This document shows positions 41,576 to 49,908 of a stretch of DNA of 64,000 nt, one piece after another (the first letter of the stretch is position 1; every line of letters begins with the position of its first letter). The notes beneath the pieces are model-generated. The model saw nothing but the letters and a program-made list of their open reading frames with translations, was not told the DNA's origin and ran no database searches. Source of the DNA: an uncultured Collinsella sp. (GTDB taxonomy: Bacteria > Actinomycetota > Coriobacteriia > Coriobacteriales > Coriobacteriaceae). The translations under genes and the position numbers were made by a program. The DNA is taken from assembly GCA_934654835.1 (NCBI GenBank), contig CAKUGY010000012.1, positions 1 to 64,000 on the forward strand, read 5' to 3'.

Positions 41576-41698
41576 GCAGCAGCTCAAAACCAAACCGCTA
41601 AACGGACCCGAGCAATTCCTTTTTTGTAGACGTTGTCGCGCGGCTGCGGGCAGGAAAGGTCCCAACGGTTAACATATACTCCATATGGGTAAAGAGAC

Positions 41699-41728
41699 CA
41701 AAGCGCTGCCGCGGGGCGGCGCTTTGCG
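41699..41728 (+). promoter_or_regulatory. Leader hairpin before clpC
   Basis: AAAGCGC..GCGCTTT with inner CCGC/GCGG, about 35 bp upstream of clpC; a CATATACT -10-like box lies just before it near 41671. No CtsR-type heptad repeat was seen. Confidence 0.4.
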
Positions 41729-41762
41729 TTTGAAAAAACTAGCTCGTCTAAGAGGAACTAGC

Positions 41763-44405
41763 ATGTTAGACCGTTTTACCGATCGCGCGCGCAAGGTCAT
41801 GTCCATGGCCAAGCAAGAGGCGCTCGATCTACACTCAAATAAGGTGGGCACCGAGCACCTGCTGCTCGCGCTTGCCAAGGAGGACGAGGGCATTGCCGCC
41901 GAGGCACTGCGTTCGCTCGACATCTCCTACGATGACATCATGGATACTCTCAAAGAGGTCCAGACCACGGTTCCCGAGCCCAGTGAGGAGACCGAGGCGG
42001 CCAAGCTCGCCTTTACGCCGCTCGTCATTAGCGTGATGGAGCGTTCATTCCGCGTGGCGCGTGAGAACAACCAGACCTACGTGTCGACTGAGCACTTGCT
42101 GATCGGCATCGTCGAAGAGGGCAACGGCATGGCCATGGACATCCTCATGCGCCTGGGCGTGTCGTCCGCCTCCATCAAAAAGGCTATCGAGAAACTCACC
42201 GCCAAGGACCAGGACAAGAAGCGTCCGCTCGCCGGTGCCGGTGCCGGGCGTCCCGGCGCGGGCCTGCCGTTCTTTAGCGGCTCGGATGCCTCTCAGCAAA
42301 AGGGGAGTGGCACCGATACGCTTAAGCAGTTCGCGACCAACCTTACGCAGAAGGCCCGCGACGGCGAGCTCGACCCCGTGATCGGTCGCGAAAAGGAAGT
42401 CCAGCGCATGATGGAGATCCTTTCGCGCCGCACCAAGAACAACCCGCTTATCTTGGGCGACCCCGGCGTGGGCAAGACGGCCATCGTCGAGGGCCTGGCG
42501 CAGCAGATCGCTGCCGGCAACGTGCCCGAGAACCTCATGAACCAGAATATCTGGACGCTCGACCTGCCGGGCCTCGTGGCGGGCGCCAAGTATCGCGGTG
42601 AGTTTGAGGAGCGTCTCAAGAACGTGATCCAGGAGGCAACCGAAGCCGACGACGTCATCCTGTTTATCGACGAGATGCACACCATCATCGGTGCCGGTTC
42701 TGCCGAGGGCTCCATCGATGCGAGCTCCATGCTCAAGCCTGTGCTCGCGCGCGGTGCCTTCCAGATTATCGGCGCCACCACGGCCGAGGAATTCCGCAAG
42801 TACCTCACCAAGGACCCGGCCTTCGAGCGTCGCTTCCAGACCATCGACGTCGAGGAGCCGAGCGTCGAGGACACGGTCAAGATCCTGACCGCGCTCAAGC
42901 CGCGCTACGAGGAGCACCACCATGTGCGCTATACGCAGGGTGCTATCGAGGCCGCCGCGAACCTTTCCAACCGCTACATCCAGGATCGCTTCCTGCCCGA
43001 TAAGGCCATCGACCTCATTGACGAGGCCGGTGCCCGCGCTCGCATCGCCGCGAATCGCGCGCCCGAGCCGGTGCGTGAGGCCGAGCATCGCATCGAGGAG
43101 CTCAAGGCCGCCGCGCAGGAGGCCACCGAGAGCGACGACATGAACAAGGCCGCCGAGATCACCGAGCAGCAGAAGGCTGCCGAGATTGAGCTCGCCGAGG
43201 CCAAGGCCGCCTGGACGGCTGAGCTCGATGCCAGCCCGCTCACCATCGATGTCTCCCAGATCGCCGATATCGTGTCCGTGACCTCGGGCGTGCCGGTGTC
43301 CTCGCTTACCGAGAGCGAGAGCCGTCGCCTGCTGCAGGCCGAAAGCGTACTCAAGACGCGCATCATCGGTCAGGATGAGGCTGTCGAGGCAGTTGCCAAG
43401 GCCGTGCGCCGCAGCCGCTCGCCGCTCAAGGATCCGCGTCGCCCCGGCGGCAGCTTTATCTTCCTGGGTCCCACCGGCACGGGCAAGACCGAGCTCGCCA
43501 AGACGCTCGCCGAATACCTCTTTGGCAGCAAGGACGCGCTCATCAGCTTCGACATGTCCGAGTTCGGTAGCGAGTTCGAGGTCTCCAAGCTCATCGGTAG
43601 CCCTCCGGGCTACGTCGGTCACGACGAGGGCGGCCAGCTCACCAAGGCCGTTCGTCGCCACCCGTACTCGGTCGTGCTGTTCGACGAGATCGAGAAGGCG
43701 CACCCCGATATCTTCAACATCCTGCTGCAGGTGCTGGAAGAGGGTCGTCTGACCGATAGCCAGGGCAAGACGGTCGACTTCCGCAACACCGTGATCATCA
43801 TGACATCCAACGTGGGCGCCCGCGAGATTGCGCAGGATGCAAGCGTTGGCTTTGGCACCACCGGCGAGCAGGGCCTCACCTCGAGTGAGATCCGCGGCCG
43901 CGCGATGGGCGAGCTCAAGCGCCTGTTCCGCCCCGAGCTGCTCAACCGTATCGACGACATCGTGGTGTTCCAGAAGCTCTCGGGCGAGAATCTCACCAAG
44001 ATCGCTCACCTGCTGGTGGACGACCTGCGTCAGCGCCTGATTGCCAACGGCATGAACATCAAGCTCACCGATGCGGCATTCGACAAGATCGTGGCTGAGG
44101 GTACCGATCTTACCAACGGCGCGCGTCCGCTGCGCCGCGCCATCCAAAAGCTCATCGAGGATCCGCTGTCCGAGGAGCTGCTGGCCGGCGAGTGGGGCGA
44201 GGGCGATACCGTCCTGTGCGACGTGGCCGATGGCAAGTTTGTCTTTAGCCACGGCACGGGCGAAATTCCGGCGCCGCGTCCGGCGGGCACGCTCGGCGGC
44301 GATACCGCCCCGGCGGCACCGCACACCGGCAACGCCGCACCCGTAAGCGGCGGCGTGAGCTCGGGTCCCGGCGGCATGATGCAAGCCGGTTCCGGCGCGC
44401 TGTAG
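41763..44405 (+). CDS. clpC: ATP-dependent Clp protease ATPase ClpC
   Basis: 880 aa from ATG 41763 (MLDRFTDRARKVMSMAKQEA), RBS AGAGGA. Two Clp-N repeats, AAA-1 with GDPGVGKTAIVEGLAQQI and FIDEMHTIIGAG, a UVR-containing coiled-coil middle (~residues 430-500), and AAA-2 with LGPTGTGKTELAKTLAEYLF and VLFDEIEKAHPDIFNILLQV. It unfolds substrates for ClpP. A Gly/Pro/Ala-rich tail (~50 residues) is unusual. The typical partner genes ctsR-mcsA-mcsB are absent here, so control must differ from Bacillus. Confidence 0.95.
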   Translation: MLDRFTDRARKVMSMAKQEALDLHSNKVGTEHLLLALAKEDEGIAAEALRSLDISYDDIMDTLKEVQTTVPEPSEETEAAKLAFTPLVISVMERSFRVARENNQTYVSTEHLLIGIVEEGNGMAMDILMRLGVSSASIKKAIEKLTAKDQDKKRPLAGAGAGRPGAGLPFFSGSDASQQKGSGTDTLKQFATNLTQKARDGELDPVIGREKEVQRMMEILSRRTKNNPLILGDPGVGKTAIVEGLAQQIAAGNVPENLMNQNIWTLDLPGLVAGAKYRGEFEERLKNVIQEATEADDVILFIDEMHTIIGAGSAEGSIDASSMLKPVLARGAFQIIGATTAEEFRKYLTKDPAFERRFQTIDVEEPSVEDTVKILTALKPRYEEHHHVRYTQGAIEAAANLSNRYIQDRFLPDKAIDLIDEAGARARIAANRAPEPVREAEHRIEELKAAAQEATESDDMNKAAEITEQQKAAEIELAEAKAAWTAELDASPLTIDVSQIADIVSVTSGVPVSSLTESESRRLLQAESVLKTRIIGQDEAVEAVAKAVRRSRSPLKDPRRPGGSFIFLGPTGTGKTELAKTLAEYLFGSKDALISFDMSEFGSEFEVSKLIGSPPGYVGHDEGGQLTKAVRRHPYSVVLFDEIEKAHPDIFNILLQVLEEGRLTDSQGKTVDFRNTVIIMTSNVGAREIAQDASVGFGTTGEQGLTSSEIRGRAMGELKRLFRPELLNRIDDIVVFQKLSGENLTKIAHLLVDDLRQRLIANGMNIKLTDAAFDKIVAEGTDLTNGARPLRRAIQKLIEDPLSEELLAGEWGEGDTVLCDVADGKFVFSHGTGEIPAPRPAGTLGGDTAPAAPHTGNAAPVSGGVSSGPGGMMQAGSGAL

Positions 44406-44425
44406 GGTGCAACATAGCTTTGTGA

Positions 44426-44456
44426 AGGGGGCGCTCCTGTTGGGGCGCCCTTTTTG
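44426..44456 (+). terminator. Terminator after clpC
   Basis: GGGGGCGC / GCGCCCT stem across a short T/G loop, then TTTTTG. Confidence 0.85.
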
Positions 44457-44469
44457 ACGAGTAATCGGT

Positions 44470-44498
44470 GCTATACTCGTTTTATAAGTATGTATAGC
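44470..44498 (+). promoter_or_regulatory. Promoter/operator of the RelB-PIN module
   Basis: GCTATAC (44470-44476) and GTATAGC (44492-44498) form an inverted repeat that overlaps TATACT and TATAAG promoter-like boxes, 12 bp before the antitoxin start. Autorepression by the antitoxin is inferred. Confidence 0.55.
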
Positions 44499-44510
44499 AG
44501 AGGAGCTGAT

Positions 44511-44870
44511 ATGCCTACATCGATGCTCGACACACGGCCGATTCAGATGAATGTGCGCATAGATCGCCAGCTCAAAGAGGCTGGAGACGCCGTACTGGCG
44601 CATCTCGGCATGACGCCGTCGCAGGCCGTTCGGGCGCTTTGGGAGTATCTGGTCGTTAACGGACGAATGCCCTCAAGATCGGGGGCTGCGGCTTCGAGTT
44701 CTGACATGGCGGTGACTGCGTCGATGGAATCGAGGGCCGTGCAGGGCAGCCACATCGTGCGCGATACATGCCTCAAATACGGCATTCCAGTCCCCGAGCT
44801 ATCGGGTGACTACGACGACCTTTATGAGGAGGTCATGGCAGAGCGCTATCCCGAGTGGGTGGAGCTATGA
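44511..44870 (+). CDS. RelB/DinJ family antitoxin
   Basis: 119 aa from ATG 44511, RBS AGGAG. The ribbon-helix-helix start IQMNVRIDRQLKEAGDAVLA HLGMTPSQAVRALWEYL is typical of RelB/DinJ. The C-terminal half is the likely toxin-binding part. Its stop overlaps the next start (ATGA), so the two are translated together. RelB antitoxins usually pair with RelE/YafQ toxins, so pairing with a PIN protein is a hybrid arrangement. Confidence 0.85.
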   Translation: MPTSMLDTRPIQMNVRIDRQLKEAGDAVLAHLGMTPSQAVRALWEYLVVNGRMPSRSGAAASSSDMAVTASMESRAVQGSHIVRDTCLKYGIPVPELSGDYDDLYEEVMAERYPEWVEL

Positions 44871-45388
44871 GCGCAGGCGGCATTCTCAAGTTGCTCATCG
44901 GCACTAACGTATGGATGGATTATTTCTCTGGCAGATCCGACCGTACGGCAAATGTAGTCCGTCTGGTCGAGATCGCTGATGCCTCGGAGCGGATTGCCCT
45001 GTTTGCCTCGTCTCTTTCGGTCAAAGATGTCTCGTATCTTGTCTCGGCGGGAATCAAGCGGGAGTGTCGAAGAAAGACTGGCTCACTGAGCGAAGGCGCG
45101 ATCACGGCAGCGGACGAGACTGCCTGGGCATGCGTTCGGCAAATGCGTGAGCTCGCCCTCATTGCACCGGTCGGAGCAGATGAGGTCTTCGATTCGTTTG
45201 TGTTCAAATACCACCACAACGACTTTGAGGACGACCTGATGCTGGGCGTTGCCAATCGTATCGATGCCGACTACGTGGTAACGGAGGATAAAAACCTCAT
45301 TAGACATACCAATGGCGTATGCATTGACGTAGAGCAGGCGCTGAGGTTGGTTGGCGAGGCCAAAGACCCCTCTGTGCAGCCCATCTAG
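44867..45388 (+). CDS. PIN-domain toxin, first catalytic Asp replaced by Gly
   Basis: 173 aa from ATG 44867. The PIN pattern is clear: LLIGTNVWMDYFSGR at the start, a central ASSLSVKDVSYLVS, then DDLMLGVANRIDADYVVTED KNLI. The first metal-binding Asp of the family (DTNV) reads GTNV here (Gly12), a one-base change from GAC to GGC; Asp122/Asp123 and Asp141 remain. PIN toxins are Mg-dependent RNases. This copy may be inactive or weakened. Confidence 0.8.
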   Translation: MSAGGILKLLIGTNVWMDYFSGRSDRTANVVRLVEIADASERIALFASSLSVKDVSYLVSAGIKRECRRKTGSLSEGAITAADETAWACVRQMRELALIAPVGADEVFDSFVFKYHHNDFEDDLMLGVANRIDADYVVTEDKNLIRHTNGVCIDVEQALRLVGEAKDPSVQPI

Positions 45389-45536
45389 CCTGCTTTATCT
45401 TGATAAAGTGGCGTTTCCTCGCCGTTAGCCGATGATGCAAGGGCGCTCGGCGTTTTCGACTGGTTTATGCACGCAAAGTCTGGGAATATACAAGTCGCAT
45501 GTCTTACTGTCTAACCAGTTGCGCCAAGGAGGCACC

Positions 45537-46994
45537 ATGGATTACAAGATTACTGGCTACGAGCCCGCCCAGCTGTTCCATTTCTTTGAGGAGGTTAGCG
45601 CGATCCCCCGTGGGTCTGGCAACGAGAAGGGCATCAGCGATTTCCTGGTTGCGTTTGCTAAGGAGCGCGGCCTCGATGTGTACCAGGACGAGGTCTACAA
45701 CGTCATCATTCGCAAGCCCGCTTCTGCCGGCGCCGAGAATGCCCCGACCGTGATGTTGCAGGGCCACATCGACATGGTGTGCGACAAGCTGGGCTCCGTT
45801 GAGCACGACTTTACGACCGATGGTATCGACCTGGTCGTCAAGGACGGCGTCCTCACCGCTAACGGCACCACTCTGGGCGCCGACAACGGTATCGCCGTCG
45901 CTCTGATGCTCACTGTTCTCGATGACGATTCGATCGTTCACCCCGCCCTCGAGTGCGTATTCACCACCGACGAGGAGACTGGCCTGGTCGGTGCCGAGAC
46001 GCTCGACAAGTCCCAGATTAGCGCCCGCACCATGATTAACCTTGACTCCGAGGAAGAGGGCGTTGCCACCGTCAGCTGCGCCGGCGGCGTCGTTGTTACC
46101 TACACCTGTCCCATCGTGCGCGAGCACAAGACCGGCAGCACCCTCACGCTCGACATCTCCGGCCTACTGGGTGGTCATTCCGGCAACGATATCAACCTGG
46201 AGCGCGGCAACGGCAACCTCATCATGGCCCGCATCATCGACCGCCTGATGGTCGCCGGCGAGCCCGCCATCGTTAGCTTTAACGGCGGCACTAAGGACAA
46301 CGCCATCAACCGTGAGTGCAAGGCCGAGCTGGTTTACGCCGGCCACGCTGCCGCCGAGGCTGCAGCCGAGATTGCCAAGGGCATCATCGCCGACGTCACC
46401 GCCGAGCTCGAGGTCTTCGACCCCGGCTTTACCTGCACCGTTGAGATTACCGACGACGCCGAGGTCGAGGCCATGGACGAGAAGTCCGCACTTGCCCTCA
46501 TCCGCGCGCTACGCCTTGCCCCCAACGGTGTGATCCGCCGCAACGTCGCCACCGACGGCTCCGTCGAGGTTTCCTCCAACATCGGTGTGGTCGCTACCTC
46601 CGATGACGAGGTCAAGATCATGCTGTCCCCGCGCTCCTCGATCACCTCGCTGCAGAACGAGTTCAAGGATCGCCTGCAGACGCTGGCCGATGTCTTGGGC
46701 TTCGACGCCAAGTTTGAGTTCGAGTATCCCGGCTGGAGCTACGCCGAGCATTCGCCGATCCGCGATATCTTCGTCGAGAGCTATCGCGAGCTCTTTGGCT
46801 CCGAGCTGCGTATCGAGTCCATCCACGCTGGTCTTGAGTGCGGTCTGTTCGCCGAGGCCCTGCACGGCCTGGACGCCATCGCCGTGGGTCCGACGCTCTC
46901 CGATGTCCACACCCCGGACGAGAGCATGGAGCTTGCCTCTTCCGAGCGCTTCTACGAGCTGCTCATCGACGTCCTCAAGCGCCTCGCTGCCTAA
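45537..46994 (+). CDS. pepD: Aminoacyl-histidine dipeptidase (M20C, PepD)
   Basis: 485 aa from ATG 45537 (MDYKITGYEP), RBS AAGGAGG. FFEEVSAIPRGSGNEKGISD, QGHIDMVCDK (metal ligand His-x-Asp), LGADNGIAVALMLTVL, TTDEETGLVGAETL and GLLGGHSGNDINLERGN are family hallmarks. It hydrolyses Xaa-His and other dipeptides in the cytoplasm. It lies inside an accessory block and ends at a very strong terminator. Confidence 0.95.
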   Translation: MDYKITGYEPAQLFHFFEEVSAIPRGSGNEKGISDFLVAFAKERGLDVYQDEVYNVIIRKPASAGAENAPTVMLQGHIDMVCDKLGSVEHDFTTDGIDLVVKDGVLTANGTTLGADNGIAVALMLTVLDDDSIVHPALECVFTTDEETGLVGAETLDKSQISARTMINLDSEEEGVATVSCAGGVVVTYTCPIVREHKTGSTLTLDISGLLGGHSGNDINLERGNGNLIMARIIDRLMVAGEPAIVSFNGGTKDNAINRECKAELVYAGHAAAEAAAEIAKGIIADVTAELEVFDPGFTCTVEITDDAEVEAMDEKSALALIRALRLAPNGVIRRNVATDGSVEVSSNIGVVATSDDEVKIMLSPRSSITSLQNEFKDRLQTLADVLGFDAKFEFEYPGWSYAEHSPIRDIFVESYRELFGSELRIESIHAGLECGLFAEALHGLDAIAVGPTLSDVHTPDESMELASSERFYELLIDVLKRLAA

Positions 46995-47049
46995 GGGGTG
47001 CACTAACAGCAGTCAGGGCTCTGCGCTGATAGATTGCAAATGATATATC

Positions 47050-47097
47050 GAGAGGGGGCACCCGGTCTTTTGCGACGGGTGCCCCCTCTCTTCTTTT
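47050..47097 (+). terminator. Terminator between pepD and hipA
   Basis: 15-bp perfect stem GAGAGGGGGCACCCG / complement, 11-nt loop, TTCTTTT. Convergent position with hipA. Confidence 0.92.
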
Positions 47098-47121
47098 GGA
47101 AAATGGTAAATTGTCTGGTGT

Positions 47122-48426
47122 CTAGTCCATATCTGCCCTGATAAGCTCGAGAGTACGCTGACAGTTTTCGCGGACGGGACCGAGCATATGCTCGCGCAGG
47201 TCCGCCATGCCGGGCAGGTCGGCGTATTCGTCCATGACCTCTTCCATGCAAATGGGCACCTCGTAGGCGAGGTCCATCATGGTCGCAAAGCAGAACTTCT
47301 CGGTCAGCCCGGCATCGGTAAGCGCCGCTTCCAGCGTGGGATCGCCCATGCCGTGATAGCGGCGAATCGCGTTAGGTCCGATGCGTCCCACGCGATTCTC
47401 GCCGCCAACGCTCATGGCAAGGCGCGCTTTTCGCCGCATGCGTTCGTATGCCAGACCCGATGCAACATCGTACATGGGTGCGAGCGCCGCGTTTGTGCCT
47501 TTGCCTAGGATGAGCGAGTAATTTTTAGCGTGCGCATCGGGTGCTCCGATAATGGCGTTATAGAACAACATATAAGTAAAGAGCACAAGATTCATGTGGT
47601 GGGGGACCGTGCTAATCAGCCGTTCTTGAATGTCTCGCGTTGTTGGTCCTCCATCGGCGGTGTATTTCTGGCTTGGAAATACACCGAGCGCCTGGCAAAA
47701 GTCCTCCTGATGCAGCCTTTCGATGTTTCCCCTGGCATCGACCGTTCTGTCGTAGCGTTCAACGACGAGTGCGTCCTCGTCTTCGAAGGTGCAATAGGAG
47801 ACGTTGGCAGTTGGAATGCCAACACGCTGAGCTGTTTTCATGCAGACGAATTCGTTTAAGGCTTGATGCTTAAACCCTACGACACCATTTTTGAAGATAT
47901 GAGTAGTGGGGGATGACCCTAGACATTCGCACCATTGGCCATCATGCCACGCTAGCGCAAATTTGCCTTGGTTGCCGCCCAGGGACCAGCTTTCGTTGGA
48001 GCCCATCCATGTCGCTCTTTCGTCGTCGCGAATTGCTTTGAGCTTATGGGCGATTTGAGAATTGGTAAGCGGGCGGTATGCCGAGACCCTGTCGCGGGCG
48101 GCGTCTAATTGATCGGTTTGACAAAACTGAACGGCGCCCGCGCAGTCAAGACCGATATGACACAAGAGAGTGACGGGGTTGTTGGATGCAACGTCATACT
48201 CAGCGGCAATAGCGCGACGCTGCTCTTGGCTGTCGGGCAAAAGGCCAAACAGGAACGGGCGGACGATGTTGTGGCCATACGTGCGATTGGAAAGCGGCAT
48301 TGTTAGCGATAGCGGTACTCCACAGTAGGTTGGGGCGTACACGAAGCTGCAGAGTCCTTGCTTGTCTTGCCGGAGTGTGCCGGCGATTTCGCCACAAATG
48401 AGGGTTATAAGTTCCATCGCCGCCAT
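47122..48426 (-). CDS. hipA: HipA family serine/threonine kinase toxin
   Basis: 434 aa from ATG 48426, directly after the hipB stop (TAAATG). The N-terminal HipA_N domain precedes the activation-loop serine in WSLGGNQGKFAL (Ser148, equivalent to the autophosphorylated Ser150 of E. coli). The catalytic loop GAPDAHAKNYSLIL has Asp298 and Asn302, and MYDVAS gives the Mg-binding Asp320. In E. coli HipA phosphorylates glutamyl-tRNA synthetase and causes persistence. Start could be Met4 (MELITL). GC content is lower than the neighbours, suggesting transfer. Confidence 0.93.
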   Translation of the reverse strand: MAAMELITLICGEIAGTLRQDKQGLCSFVYAPTYCGVPLSLTMPLSNRTYGHNIVRPFLFGLLPDSQEQRRAIAAEYDVASNNPVTLLCHIGLDCAGAVQFCQTDQLDAARDRVSAYRPLTNSQIAHKLKAIRDDERATWMGSNESWSLGGNQGKFALAWHDGQWCECLGSSPTTHIFKNGVVGFKHQALNEFVCMKTAQRVGIPTANVSYCTFEDEDALVVERYDRTVDARGNIERLHQEDFCQALGVFPSQKYTADGGPTTRDIQERLISTVPHHMNLVLFTYMLFYNAIIGAPDAHAKNYSLILGKGTNAALAPMYDVASGLAYERMRRKARLAMSVGGENRVGRIGPNAIRRYHGMGDPTLEAALTDAGLTEKFCFATMMDLAYEVPICMEEVMDEYADLPGMADLREHMLGPVRENCQRTLELIRADMD

Positions 48427-48858
48427 TTATTTCACAACCTTACAGCCAAAGGAGAGGTCCGAAGTGCCGGAAAGGCCTTGTTCGGCTGCAATTTGGGCAA
48501 GCAAGGCACCGTAGGAAGATGGCGTTCCTTGTCGAGGGGGCCGTCTGCCTGCGCTCGGCTTTGACAGGGCATTTGAGTTCGCGATACGGAGGTTCGCTTC
48601 CGTCGCTGGCTGTTTGGCGGGCGATGTGATGGAGTCGTTATCGCTCTGAACAAAGAGCCCTATGCCGAGTGCGTTAAAGACGGTCAGCAACTTGTCGAGC
48701 CGAATGCCCGTGGCATCTCCCAGCTCGAGTGATGCGAGCAGGCGTTCCGAAACACCGGCCTTTTTAGCGAGGGCGGCACGGGTGATTCCCTGCGCCTCGC
48801 GCGCTTGGCGCACGTAGATTCCGGCTTGGCGCGGTGTTGTGATGGGAAGAGTATCCAT
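48427..48858 (-). CDS. hipB: HipB-type antitoxin, Xre family
   Basis: 143 aa, longer than typical HipB (~90). The N-terminal HTH reads RQAREAQGITRAALAKKAGV SERLLASLELGD. After ~75 residues the tail is Ser/Pro-rich and ends in LSFGCKVVK. HipB binds HipA and represses the operon. RBS TTAGGA. A 17-bp perfect palindrome immediately upstream is the likely operator. Confidence 0.9.
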   Translation of the reverse strand: MDTLPITTPRQAGIYVRQAREAQGITRAALAKKAGVSERLLASLELGDATGIRLDKLLTVFNALGIGLFVQSDNDSITSPAKQPATEANLRIANSNALSKPSAGRRPPRQGTPSSYGALLAQIAAEQGLSGTSDLSFGCKVVK

Positions 48859-48871
48859 GGCGATATCCTAA

Positions 48872-48916
48872 CGTGCAGACTTTTGCATAGAAGTATGACA
48901 TGCAAAAGTCTGCACG
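48872..48916 (-). promoter_or_regulatory. hipBA operator palindrome
   Basis: Perfect 17-bp inverted repeat CGTGCAGACTTTTGCAT (48872-48888) and its complement (48900-48916), 11-nt centre, starting 14 bp upstream of hipB. Half of the same word (ATGCAaaa) recurs in the adjacent terminator. Confidence 0.8.
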
Positions 48917-48918
48917 AA

Positions 48919-48954
48919 AAGGCCTCATGCAAAACTCTGCATGAGGCCTTGTCC
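48919..48954 (-). terminator. Terminator of mntP
   Basis: 13-bp perfect stem AAGGCCTCATGCA / complement, then TTTTCG on the minus strand. It separates mntP from the hipBA promoter. Confidence 0.8.
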
Positions 48955-48978
48955 AAACGTTTGGCTTTGAAGGGTGTT

Positions 48979-49557
48979 TTACAGCACCAAGACCCCCAGA
49001 TGCTCCAGCAGAATCTTGAGGCCGATGAGGATGAGCACGACGCCGCCCACGATGGTGGCGGGTTTTTCGTAGCGCGCGCCGAAGGTGTGGCCGATCGCCA
49101 CACCGGCGACGGAGAAGATAAAGGTTGTGACGCCGATGAGCGACGCGGCGGGGACGATATCGACCGAGAGCGCGGCAAACGAGATGCCCACGGCCAGAGC
49201 GTCGATGGAAGTGGCGATGGCCAGGATCAGATATTCGCCCAGGTCGATCTTCTCAGCGTCCGTGCCGTCGCCTTCGTCCTCGCCCTCGGTAAATGCCTCC
49301 CACAGCATCTTGCCGCCGATGAAGGCGAGCAGGACAAAGGCGATCCAGTGGTCGATGGGGCCGATGATTCCCAGGAACTGACTGCCGAGTGCCCAGCCGA
49401 TAACGGGCATGCCGGCCTGGAAGCCGCCAAAGAACAGGCCGAGCACCACGGCGACCTTAAGGTTGATTTTCTTCATGCCGAGGCCCTTGCAGATGGATAC
49501 GGCAAAGGCGTCCATCGAAAGGCCGATGGCGAGCAATACGAGCTCGGCGAGTCCCAT
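48979..49557 (-). CDS. mntP: Manganese efflux pump MntP
   Basis: 192 aa, six membrane helices in two repeats: LLAIGLSMDAFAVSICKGLG and LILAIATSIDALAVGISFAA, each with the conserved Asp in a SxDA motif. RBS AAAGGGAG. MntP exports Mn2+ to prevent toxicity. An acidic cytoplasmic loop (EGEDEGDGTDAEK) links the halves. Controlled by the Mn riboswitch at 49613-49750. Confidence 0.95.
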   Translation of the reverse strand: MGLAELVLLAIGLSMDAFAVSICKGLGMKKINLKVAVVLGLFFGGFQAGMPVIGWALGSQFLGIIGPIDHWIAFVLLAFIGGKMLWEAFTEGEDEGDGTDAEKIDLGEYLILAIATSIDALAVGISFAALSVDIVPAASLIGVTTFIFSVAGVAIGHTFGARYEKPATIVGGVVLILIGLKILLEHLGVLVL

Positions 49558-49612
49558 AGTCTGGCTCCCTTTCTGCGGGCTAACCCGCGTGTACCTCTAG
49601 TGGGGGAGCAAC

Positions 49613-49750
49613 AAAAAAAGACCCGTGGCGTACGCGTTGCGCGCACAACCACGAGTCTCGTTCATTAAGGCAAGCCAGACCGTTTCGGTCAGTATGTTGA
49701 CTTGCCGCGCCACCGGAGGCGAAACCGGTCACGCGACTACTCCCTCATTT
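49613..49750 (-). promoter_or_regulatory. Manganese riboswitch (yybP-ykoY)
   Basis: On the minus strand: GAGGGAGTAGTCGC, GCAAGTCAACATACTGACC, GGTCTGGCTTGCC, then ACGAGACTCGTGG and the terminator stem AGACTCGTGG/CCACGGGTCT followed by seven T. The terminator sits at 49613-49660 region. This is the expected transcription switch: Mn2+ binding should favour read-through into mntP. Confidence 0.92.
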
Positions 49751-49908
49751 ATGTGAATCCCGATGCTACCACAAGACCAGTCTATTTTGGAACGGGGCCC
49801 TCAGCTGTGTTCGCTCATTCTGTAAGCATCGGATTTCGCGAGCGCCGTGGGGTCAAACCGTGAGAAACTTATTGACGTTTATGGAGCGTATACGATGGGA
49901 GCGATGCC

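Noticed and set aside
42045..44603. 852-residue minus-strand frame opposite clpC
   Set aside because: Shadow of clpC in GC-rich DNA; Leu/Gly/His-rich and without motifs or RBS.
48805..49668. Plus-strand 287-residue frame opposite mntP
   Set aside because: Covers the hip operator, mntP and the riboswitch; no RBS and low-complexity composition.
49681..49760. Protein-coding leader before mntP
   Set aside because: The sequence fits the yybP-ykoY riboswitch, which explains it better.
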